DNA from: Rhizoctonia solani
Taxonomy: Eukaryota; Basidiomycota; Agaricomycetes; Cantharellales; Ceratobasidiaceae
Direction of reading: 5' to 3'
Assembly: GCF_016906535.1 (NCBI RefSeq)
Contig: NC_057377.1
Location: forward strand, 2,046,001-2,110,000
Length of the DNA stretch: 64,000 nucleotides
Positions 48,757 through 58,002 of this stretch are shown here, in pieces. Each line of letters begins with the position of its first letter. The first letter of the stretch is position 1. Both the position numbers and the translations under genes were made by a program. The notes beneath the pieces were generated by a model, which saw only the letters and a list, made by a program, of their open reading frames with translations, did not search any database and had not been told where the DNA came from.

Positions 48757-51625
48757 ATGAGTGCCCTCATGGATGTCGACTCCACGCATGAAGACCCTCA
48801 AACTGGATCTCTTAGCAATGCTCACGAGGCGAAGCTTCAGCTAAATACCAGAGTTATGAATGCAATTCAAAAACGGAAGGCAAATAATCCGAATAGTCTC
48901 TTTGTATCGTCGCGGTGCTTCACAGCAAATGATGCTCCCACTCTTCTTCACATTCTTCTGGAAATACACTCCGGCAAGGACGAAGTACCTATGACGATAT
49001 CACAATACCATCAATATTTGATGGACAACGTGGAGCTCCTGGAAGACCTTTTATCTGCTTACACCTCCAAGAATTATGAAGAGCTAATGGACCATCGTAA
49101 GTGGGGATCGCAGTTCTACTCAGAATGTTATGCACTCGTGGATGTAACATTCGTCATTTCTAGCTCTGATGCCATACAATCAATCTCAAAAACTGGGCGC
49201 CATGAAGCCAAGTGAAAGCGGGCACAGTGAGCCATTTACTTAACATTTATTTCTGACCTGTTGGTCATATATTATATCGTTTGCCCTAGGTCTCAAGTCA
49301 GCATTTGAAGATCAATACGTCGGCAACACGGCCAAGCTGTTTATCGATACGCTCAACAGAGAAAGACTCTTGCCAACTGGGCAAGCTGCTGCTAACAGGC
49401 CGTATAATTGGTCTATCTCGGTCGTTCAGTCATCCGGCATGGGCAAGTCGAGGATGGTCGAAGAAGCTGCAAACACGGTATTCACAATCCCTATCAACAT
49501 TCGTGAAAAGCTACCAGAAGGTCGCATAAGTGAGTCATCTGTCGTGATAATCATAGCATAATTAGAGCCTTGTCATTGTAGCATATCCGCCGCCGGACAA
49601 AAATATACGTGAATTCTTCTTGAAGCGCCAGAGCCTAAGCGACAAGCAGCAGCAAGCCGATTATATGCTATTTTTCAAGCTACTTTTTGATAAGACCCAC
49701 GAAGTGGTCCAAGATTGTTTTTCGGGCATTACTGGATCCGATTTAGCTCTTGCTTGGGCTAAATATCTCAACAAAGGGCAGAACATAGTCGAGGTAGGGA
49801 CAAAGCGAAAGCTCTTTTATGACAGCGTTATCAAAGACGCCGACCTAGTTAGCTCAGTAAGCGTTGGGATCTCTTCCATAGGTCGCAACTCACGCTATCA
49901 GCAGAGCTTGAAGATTAATGAATTCTCTCTCAGTGAAATAGAGACCTCCATGCAGAAAAGCTGTCAAACACTTCTGGAGCTAATCCAACCTGGCTCTTCG
50001 AATCAAGATAATATCTGTTTGCTCTACTTTGATGAAGCTCATTCGCTAACCGAGTCTGTCAAAACACCAGATGAGGAACACGAGCAGAGCCAATACCATA
50101 ACCTCGGAATAGCCATCGCCAGTCTCATCGACTACAGGTTGTTTTTCATATTTTTATCGACCAACTCTCGATTGGAAAACTTTGCTCCAGCACCTACCAG
50201 CTTTCCATCTGACCGTGTGACTAACGGGTCAAGGTTGATACCTCCTTTCACAGAACTACCATTCGACATCTACGAATCGACAGTCCTAGATGATATAAAA
50301 ATTTTATCGCTCGAAAGCGTGTCCAAGACCGAAGTGATGGTGGGATTTGGCCGTGCTCTGTGGGTGCACAATTGATCAACAGATGATCTGAATTAATGAC
50401 TTCGAATAGCTGGTATTCATATCACAAGAGTAATCCAAACAAGAACATATTCGATTTGGCTGTGGATAAACTCACGGCCTCTGGAGTCAACGACAGGAAC
50501 AGCGATGCGCTCCTTGCTGTACTGGGCGTTCGGATAGGTATCGCATTCAACGCGACCAATAATACCACATATTCTATACAGTCAAGGCTAGTAGAATCTC
50601 ATCTCCGCGTGGTTTACTGGATCCCCGAACACCAAGGATACATGTACACTGGAGCCCCGTCCGAACCTATCCTAGCTGAGGCTGCTGCTCGGTACCTTAA
50701 TGCCTCTAACTCCGATCGCAAAGGAATCGCTGTCCTGGGACCAAGGCGACTATCTGAGGAAATCAAAAAAGGGCTTCTTGCTCGAGGAGAGCGCGGGGAG
50801 ATCGCAGGCCGACTACTAGTAACGGCAGCATACGAAGCTGCCTTGACAATTGACTCGACAATGAATAATCGCAAGCCATGGTATCATAAACCGATCCCAG
50901 TCATGGATTTTCTTTTCGCCCTGTTCCACTCAAACCACCATGACCTTATCAAGGGAGCGAGGTCTCTAACTGGATTAGAGAGTGTGCCCACTTTGAACCA
51001 AGCGTTTGCCAATTGCCATGTTTTTTTCTCGCACTTTGCCCTTGCTGAGGATGCTAATATGCTGTCCTCAACAGGACTTGCTATTGCTCTTGTACGTGGG
51101 ATGGCATTACAGGCTAAAGACGGCCATGAATCTATTGATGCGGTCATTCCGGTCCACATTGGATCTACAACAAGCCCGATCGACCCATCCACAACATCGG
51201 CAATCAATCTACAGTTCAAGAATCGACAAAGGCCTATGGAGTGCAACGTCAAGCGCTCCATCACCGTTCCTGATTTGAAGCTGCCCGTAATATCAATCGT
51301 GTTCGAGTTGGGCATTACTGGATCCATTCGGGAGCCCGTCACCATCGTTCAAGAGCCCCGTGGTCCCACACGTAGTGGAACAAGAGCGATTCATCCTGAT
51401 GATCATCACTACCAAATAATAGTCAAGGGCTGTAGTGGCAAAGCATTCGGGGTAATTTCAGATGAAGCGGAGGCGCAGTACAAAGCTATTCTAGGCGCTG
51501 CAAGTATTCTGCAAGACTTTCCGCGCAACAAAAGCAAAGAGAACATAGAAGCCTTGCTAGCAATGAAACCGGCTTTTAGTGTGGCGAGGCAGAGTAAGTT
51601 GTACGGGAAGCACTGGAAATTGTGA
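48757..51625 (+). CDS. Crinkler-like P-loop ATPase fused to PD-(D/E)XK nuclease-like domain
   Basis: Five exons join in frame: 48757 to about 49099; a short exon near 49168-49226; about 49291-49530; about 49581-50359; and about 50410-51625, giving roughly 880 residues. The N-terminal 120 residues are unassigned. The ATPase part shows a conserved entry (SAFEDQYVGNTAKLFIDTLN), Walker A SSGMGKSRM (about 49430-49456), Walker B ICLLYFDEAHSL (about 50011-50046) and a sensor-like FFIFLSTNS. The C-terminal part holds GLAIALVRGMALQAKDGHES, then IDAVIPVHI (Asp) and INLQFKNR (Q-x-K), the arrangement of the restriction-endonuclease fold attached to such ATPases in Crinkler-RHS-type eukaryotic proteins. 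No signal peptide, so it probably acts inside the cell. Role unknown; proposed family roles include effectors and selfish or defence elements. It sits next to LTR-like sequence and satellite DNA. Confidence 0.72.
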
Positions 51626-51844
51626 AGTCTGGTCAGGCATAGTATATTCATTGCAAAATCAATGTCTGGCAATGGTAGTTTGTAAATATGCTGATAATTG
51701 AATTTTATGTTTGTAACCAAAATCAGCCTTGTCATAAGGCGGACAACACGCATATGAGGTGGGGGGGGGAGCTACTCAGGGAACATGTCCCTATAGATGA
51801 GTCGATGTCTGATAGGGTATTGAGGATTTTTTTCACTTATAGGA

Positions 51845-52201
51845 TGTCGGGGGAACAGCTCGTGGCACTCCTGTCCTTGTTAGCACTCCGGAGTACTGCG
51901 GATAGATTCGGGCCCCCGTAGAGGGGGCTCTCCTCGAGGCCTCCCCGGTTCTAGTTCAAAACAATTGTTTAGTCAACCACCAAACCGGATCAACAAAGCC
52001 GAACCGGCTCTCGAGTTAGCGGAGCCGGTCATAACACTGGCCCTCGAAACTCAACAGCCGGGATCGGGTATGGGCAAACCCGAACATACTCTGCGCACCA
52101 AGTATAAGTATCTAGCACACACTAAGAAAGATAGGATCTGACCCCCTTCTGAACTTATTCTAACTTTCTTTCTGTGAATTGTTCTCGATATGAATTCTAC
52201 A
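51845..52201 (+). mobile_element. LTR-like sequence (possible Gypsy-type solo LTR)
   Basis: Begins TGTCGGGGGAACAGC and ends TTCTACA, so it has TG...CA ends. It contains a GC-rich block, a TATA-like GTATAAGTATC near 52100 and a T-rich downstream part, a typical LTR composition. No matching target duplication and no internal retrotransposon genes were found, so the boundaries are tentative. Confidence 0.35.
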
Positions 52202-52244
52202 ACCGTCAGTAGTCATTGCTTAGTTTCACCAACATTAGCCTGAT

Positions 52245-52559
52245 TGTAAGGGTTACGCTATCACTGTAGGTCTAGCTCTGGTGTATGCGTTACCCTTACA
52301 ATACACCGTTACCTCTCCCTATGTTACACTTGTACCCGGTGCTCTGTTCAGGCTGATTACTAACTATATACGTTCATTTGGTTTCCTCTGTTTACGCATG
52401 TATCGACCCGGGCACCTTATAAGGTCCCGGGTCCTCTACCCACTCTCCCCCTGTCTTTACTCTGAACACCAATATCGAGTGTGTGTTACGACTTGTCATT
52501 TAGGCGACACCGTCGCCGACCGAGTCACATATATACATCCAATAAGTAGAGACCTTACA
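52245..52559 (+). mobile_element. LTR-like sequence with short inverted ends
   Basis: 315 bp from TGTAAGG to CCTTACA, an inverted 7-bp terminus, with a TATA-like TTATAAGG near 52418 and T/C-rich sequence after it. It lacks a 5-bp duplication (CTGAT left, TTTTT right). A second inverted motif, GCGTTACCCTTACA at 52287-52300, mirrors the left end and forms a hairpin. Confidence 0.4.
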
Positions 52560-52690
52560 TTTTTTGACATATCCAATACCACACTTCGGAGCTAACAACT
52601 CACGAAATTTTCGAACGACAATAGCACGGGTTGGCCTCCGTAGCTCTGTCACCTTGTTATTACAAAGTAGTAGGTTGGTGGTAGGTTGAA

Positions 52691-52800
52691 CCAAGCTACA
52701 CTGCAGGGTGATCCAAGCTACACTGCAGGGTGGCCCAAGCTACACTGCAGGGTGGCCCAAGCTACACTGCAGGGTGGCCCAAGCTACACTGCAGGGTGAA
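52691..52800 (+). repeat. 22-bp tandem repeat, 5 copies
   Basis: Five units starting at 52691, 52713, 52735, 52757 and 52779, each CCAAGCTACACTGCAGGGTG plus a variable dinucleotide. The last three are nearly identical. The array directly precedes the 83-bp satellite but shares no sequence with it except GGGTG. Confidence 0.9.
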
Positions 52801-52849
52801 CTGTGATATGGCACAGGGTGGGAACCAGGTGGACACAACCCACATATGG

Positions 52850-55256
52850 TGTTAGGGTGGATTATAGGGAAAGCATCAGCCCTCCTACAAAAAGTTGCGT
52901 ACTTTACACACAGCAATACCACCATCCCCTAAGTTAGGGTGAGTCATGTGACAACTGACCACCCATGCCACACAGAATTGCGTACAACATGCAGAAGTAT
53001 AGCACCATGGTCAATGTTAGGGTGAGTCACATGATCAATGATTACTCCTTGTACTCACAGTTGCGTACCAAGTACGCAGCTATATGACCCACAATCATGT
53101 TAGGGTGAGTCACATGACCACCCATCACTCTACTCATGCAGAGTTGCGTACTTGGTACGCAACTATATCACACACAATTGTGTTAGGGTGAGTCACATGA
53201 CCACCCACCGCTCTACTCATGCAGGGTTGCGTACGCAACTATATTGCACACAATTATGTTAGGGTGAGTCACGTGACCATCCACTGCTCTACTCATGCAG
53301 AGTTGCGTACTTGGTGCGCAACTATACCACCCACAGTTATGTTAGGGTGAGTCACATGACCACCCACTGCTCTACTCATGTTGAGTTGCGTACTTGGTAC
53401 GCAACTATACCACCCACAGTTATGTTAGGGTGAGTCACATGACCATCCACCACTCTACTTGTGCAGAGTTGCGTACTTGGTACGCAACTATACCAGCCAC
53501 AGTTATGTTAGGGTGAATCATGTGACCCTCCACTGCACTACTCATGCAGAGTTGCGTACCAAGTACGCAACTATATCACACACAATTGTGTTAGGGTGAA
53601 TCATGTGACCCTCCACTGCACTACTCATGCAGAGTTGCGTACTTGGTACGCAACTATACCACACACAACTGTGTTAGGGTGAGTCACATGACCATCCACT
53701 GCTCTACTCATGTAGAGTTGCGTACCAAGTACGCAACTATATCACACACAGTTATGTTAGGGTGAATCATGTGACCACCCACTGCTCTACTCATGTTGAG
53801 TTGCATACTTGGTACGCAACTATACCACCCACAGCTACATTAGGGTGAGTCACATGACCATCCACCACTCTACTTGTGCAGAGTTGCGTACTTGGTACGC
53901 AACTATACCAGCCACAGTTATGTTAGGGTGAATCATGTGACCCTCCACTGCACTACTCATGCAGAGTTGCGTACTTGGTACGCAACTATACCACACACAA
54001 CTGTGTTAGGGTGAGTCACATGACCATCCACCGCTCTACTCATGTAGAGTTGCGTACCAAGTACGCAACTATATCACACACAATGGTGTTAGGGTGAGTC
54101 ACGTGACCACCCACTGCACTACTCATGCAGAGTTGCGTACTTGGTACGCAACTATACCACCCACAGTTATGTTAGGGTGAGTCACATGACCACCCACCAC
54201 TCTACTTGTGCAGAGTTGCGTACTTGGTACGCAACTATACCACCCACAGTTATATTAGGGTGAATCATGTGACCATCCACTGCACTACTCATGCAGAGAT
54301 GCGTACTTGGTACGCAACTATATCACACACAATTGTGTTAGGGTGAGTCACGTGACCATCCACCGCACTTCTCATGCAGAGTTGCGTACCAAGTACGCAA
54401 CTATATCACACACAACTGTGCTAGGGTGAGTCATGTGACCCTCCACCGCACTACTCATGGAGAGTTGCGTACCAAGTACGCAACTATACCACCCACAGTT
54501 ATGTGAGGGTGAGTCACATGACCACCCACCACTCTACTTGTGCAGAGTTGCGTACCAAGTACGCAACTATATCACACACAATTGTGTTAGGGTGAGTCAC
54601 GTGACCATCCACTGCACTACTCATGCAGAGTTGCGTACCAAGTACGCAACTATACCACACACAACTGTGTTAGGGTGAGTCACGTGACCATCCACCGCAC
54701 TACTCATGTAGAGTTGCGTACCAAGTACGCAACTATAGCGCACACAGTTATGTTAGGGTGAGTCATGTGACCCTCCACCGCACTACTCATGGAGAGTTGC
54801 GTACTTGGTACGCAACTATACCACCCACAGTTATGTTAGGGTGAGTCATGTGACCACCCACTGCACTACTCATGCAGAGTTGCGTACTTGGTACGCAACT
54901 ATATCACACACAACTGTGTTAGGGTGAGTCACGTGACCACCCACCGCTCTACTCATGTTGAGTTGCATACTTGGTACGCAACTATACCACCCACAGCTAC
55001 ATTAGGGTGAGTCACATGACCATCCACCACTCTACTTGTGCAGAGTTGCGTACTTGGTACGCAACTATACCAGCCACAGTTATGTTAGGGTGAATCATGT
55101 GACCCTCCACTGCACTACTCATGCAGAGTTGCGTACTTGGTACGCAACTATACCACACACAACTGTGTTAGGGTGAGTCACGTGACCATCCACTGCACTG
55201 CTCATGCAGAGTTGCATACTTGGTACGTAACTATACCACCCACAGTTATGTGAGGG
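52850..55256 (+). repeat. 83-bp satellite array, about 28 units, with central palindrome
   Basis: Units start about every 83 bp (for example 53339, 53423, 53507, 53590, 53673). The consensus order in a unit is GTTAGGGTGAGTCACATGAC, CA-rich spacer (cccaccgctctactcatgca), GA, then a palindrome of arms GTTGCGTAC and GTACGCAAC around a 3-base loop, then TATACCACCCACAGTTAT. The first two or three units are degenerate; later units differ at a few positions. The loop is TTG in most units and CAA in about a third; one unit (near 53223) lacks it. A 236-bp stretch is repeated exactly (53784-54019 and 54946-55181). The array is interrupted at 55256 by a transposon and resumes for part of a unit at 56460. 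Short ORFs within it are repeat artefacts. No function is known to me. Confidence 0.95.
55249..55256 (+). repeat. Target site duplication, left copy
   Basis: TGTGAGGG, identical to 56460-56467 and lying directly outside the terminal inverted repeats of the element between them. Confidence 0.85.
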
Positions 55257-56459
55257 AGGACCCCCAATTATCCTGGGGGAGGCTTCTTTGGCTTCCAGAT
55301 ATCACGTGCAGGTCCACTCTCTGGGTGATTGTTTTTCTGGGTGCTAACACCGTCAAACAATCAATTTTGATTGTGATGGTATTCAACTTGCGTTGTTGTT
55401 TGGGAGTTAGGTAGCGTTCCTGGTACATTTAGCTACTGTATTTACTAGTCTAAATTAAAATCAATTGTTTTCATCCTCTGTTTTGAGTTTGAAGTCCCAG
55501 GTATATGCGCTTGCATTTTGTTCAGGATTACTAAGGCTTGGGGAACTTCTGTTGTCTTCCCATGCCAAAAAATTTAGCTGTTCTTAGCGTATTGCGTGAT
55601 CATTGTTAGAGTTGGAGCTTGTTTGCAATCATCCTTAAAACTCGTACACATACTATGGCAAGTTTAGGCAAACTATCCGCGCGTAATATCATTTGGCCTG
55701 GGAAGGATATAATCAAACGGAATAGCGCGCTGTCCGCCCCTAGTACTTTCTTAGATTTACTCCCTGCCTTTGATACTCCGGGTCTTTTGTCTGGATTCTG
55801 TCGGAAAAACAGCTTGTACTTGGGAGAGGTAAGTCTTGTTTCAATTGTATATGGACAAGTTCAAACTGAATATTATAGTTATGGCTATATACATCAAGGA
55901 GGGTGGATACAATGGGATGAACCTATGGGTCCCCCAAACCAACCATCTTGGCCATATCTCATATGTCGCCGTCCAAATCTATCAGAAGATTGGATTGCGG
56001 GCCAAGTACCAGGCTATACATCTTGGTCGGCCGATGGAGATCCCCTACTACCAACTGGTACCAACAAATGAGCTCTTGATGCGCGTCGGCATTGTAAACA
56101 CACCAGGCTTGGAAACTGAGGACGTGGAGTTGAAGGATTGCCACATTCTCAAGGATAGGAATGAACTGACGCGACTTTTACCCAAGCTAGAGAAGGCCGG
56201 CATACCGCAAGTGGGCTCAAAAACTGGAGCGGGGTCATAAAAAAAAATATGTATATATTTAGAGATAAATACATTTAAGCGCCGGGCGCATACGGCCCAA
56301 GGCATCATTCAACTTCCGGACATGGAAGGCTTGGGGTCCAAGGCATCTTTGGGTTCCGGACATGAGTCCTATGAGCGGCCGCCAAAAAGCTTCCAGATAT
56401 GAACACTAGTAGAGGGCCGGATTTCCAAAGAAGCCTCCCTTGTGATAATTGGGGGTCCT
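55257..56459. mobile_element. 1,203-bp DNA transposon with TIRs and 8-bp target duplication
   Basis: Left end AGGACCCCCAATTATC, right end GATAATTGGGGGTCCT: 16 bp of perfect inverted repeat. The inverted similarity continues inward after four mismatched bases (GGGAGGCTTCTTTGG against CCAAAGAAGCCTCCC). Both sides carry TGTGAGGG, and removing the element restores a normal 83-bp satellite unit. An 8-bp duplication fits hAT- or P-type transposition. No transposase domain is recognisable inside, only one small gene-like frame (55655-56240), so it looks non-autonomous. Confidence 0.88.
55655..56240 (+). CDS. Small unknown gene carried inside the transposon
   Basis: Exon 1 (55655-55828) encodes MASLGKLSARNIIWPGKDII ... 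GFCRKNSLYLGE, ending at a good donor (gaggtaagt). Exon 2 begins near 55860 and runs to the stop at 56240: VMAIYIKEGGYNGMNLWVPQ, HISYVAVQIYQKIGLRAKYQ, LGRPMEIPYYQLVPTNELLM, then a Lys/Glu-rich C-terminus (KDRNELTRLLPKLEKAGIPQ). The acceptor is not certain; in-frame joining would need a very short (31 bp) intron. The protein of about 180 residues has no transposase motif I recognise. It could be transposon cargo, a captured host gene or a degenerate helper. Confidence 0.45.
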
Positions 56460-56496
56460 TGTGAGGGTGAGTCACATGACCACCCACCGCTCTACC
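56460..56496 (+). repeat. Right target duplication and remnant satellite unit
   Basis: Starts with the 8-bp duplication TGTGAGGG and continues with the satellite consensus (tgagtcacatgaccaccc, accgctctac), then ends abruptly at about 56496. It is the continuation of the array on the far side of the transposon. Confidence 0.85.
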
Positions 56497-56878
56497 CCCT
56501 ACTATTTTTTAAGGATGTACTAGCGCTGTCCCCCCTTTGATTGTTTTATGCAAAATGTCTCTTGACGTTTTGCAGCTAAGCTTACAACTTTGAGAACCCA
56601 GTATGTGATAGCCAGATGTCTCAAAAACCTTACATGTAGCTCTATAATTATTTTTAATCACAACATTGCGTGTACTCAACAAAACATTTGACCTATCTTG
56701 TTTGACCCACTTATGAACGCACCCTCAGTCTGGTGATCCAACATGGAAGATTAGCCACTGCTGACCAAGCATGAAACAATCAACAAGCGCACCAGTTTGC
56801 AAGAACAGCAACTGACTTGGGATCTTTGATCATGTACATAGATTTTCAATTATGATTTTATAAGTAAAGTCTATTTTA

Positions 56879-57022
56879 CATGGACCATTCCTTACGGAAA
56901 GGCAATACATGAAGTCCAAGCGCTAGCACAGCCTCTGCTGTGCGGGCCAAGTCCGTCCCGTCCTGACAGAACAATTTAGGACAACAAATTTAGAAGAAAT
57001 CCTTACAGAAACGTACCCATTG
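56879..57022 (+). repeat. Diverged direct repeat, copy A
   Basis: Shares with 57758-57912 the ordered blocks CATGG, CTTACGGAAAGGCA/CTTACAGAAAGGCA, CCAAGC, CACAGCCTCT, TGCGGGCCAA/TGCAGGCCAA, CATTTTAGGA-like, and ATCCTTACAGAAA followed by ACCCATT. Copies differ by many substitutions and small indels. This is probably an old dispersed element. Confidence 0.6.
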
Positions 57023-57189
57023 GCTGCCTTTCTGTAACAATTTTAGAACATCCCGGACATTCTAAAAGTCAGTTTAGAAATGAGGCCCAGTCCAGATGCA
57101 GATCACACCGTGGAACTTGGTGTGGAATGCGCTCGGACGCAGATTTGGATATTGGAGGGGGGGTGTTTTAAACGTCTAAAATCTTTTTT

Positions 57190-57217
57190 TAGAGAGGGGG
57201 GGTATCCCCCCCTTCTA
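57190..57217. repeat. G7/C7 palindrome (inverse copy of 15966-15992)
   Basis: TAGAGA, seven G, TAT, seven C, TTCTA. It is the reverse complement of the sequence at 15966-15992 apart from one extra T at the centre. Confidence 0.6.
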
Positions 57218-57757
57218 TTTTGTAAAGCACGTATCAAGCTTTGGAATGGAACAAGATCAAGCTGATAAGATAAGGCCCTGAAGATTTGTAACCAAATTGG
57301 GAGTTTGGCGCTTTGCAGTGACTGCATATATTCCAACAGTAATTACAATATATTAGAGACAGGGGATAGGGGCGGCGCAAACAAAAAGCAGCCTCCCCTA
57401 TCCTCAGTCCTCTGCGCTCTCCCACCTGTACAAACTTGCTCCCCACTCACCACTTCAATATGCCTGCTGAGAACGCGTGATCCAACCCCAGGCCCTTGCG
57501 GAAAAGCAAGGGCCACGCCAATGCGCCTCTTGAGCCCAAGTGTCCTCTTCATAGTCAAAGCATTTAAGGGAGTTCATTGTACCGAGTTATTCAATTACAT
57601 CCTTGAGCTGTTATACACCCTTTTGTATACTTTTGCAGCTTCATATATGATGTATGATAACATATGCCCGCATACACTGGATAATTGGGGCGGACTTGGT
57701 ACAGGAGTAAAATTAAATTCAATTAAAAATTTACTTTTAGAACGCAATTTCTATTTG

Positions 57758-57912
57758 CATGGGCCATGGCTTACAGAAAGGCATTTTGGACAGGTCTACT
57801 TGTTGGACCAAGCTTGCACAGCCTCTTGCGTGCAGGCCAATTCCAAGCCATTCCAGCGGACCATTTTAGGAGACCAATTATTTCTAAAATCCTTACAGAA
57901 AGACACCCATTC
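57758..57912 (+). repeat. Diverged direct repeat, copy B
   Basis: Second copy of the repeat at 56879-57022, same orientation, about 880 bp away. It overlaps a 224-codon frame (57305-57979) that I regard as non-genic because it crosses this repeat and shows no family signal. Confidence 0.55.
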
Positions 57913-58002
57913 TATTTCTTTCTACAGGGGGCCCTATGGCTTGTTATACAATATAATATTATTAAGCACTTGCCAGTGAATTGCTATACAGATTTCAAAT
58001 TG

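Noticed and set aside
54457..54678. 73-codon plus frame in the satellite
   Set aside because: Repeats the satellite unit in translation (HPQLCEGESHDHP-type units); explained entirely by the tandem DNA repeat.
52850..55256. CRISPR-like array
   Set aside because: Units are contiguous and nearly identical over their full length, with no variable spacers, and the genome is eukaryotic.
52850..55256. True telomere
   Set aside because: Only one TTAGGG per 83 bp, genes on both sides; at most an interstitial or subtelomeric satellite.
57305..57979. 224-codon plus frame
   Set aside because: Crosses the diverged direct repeat, no recognisable motif and no conserved splice structure.
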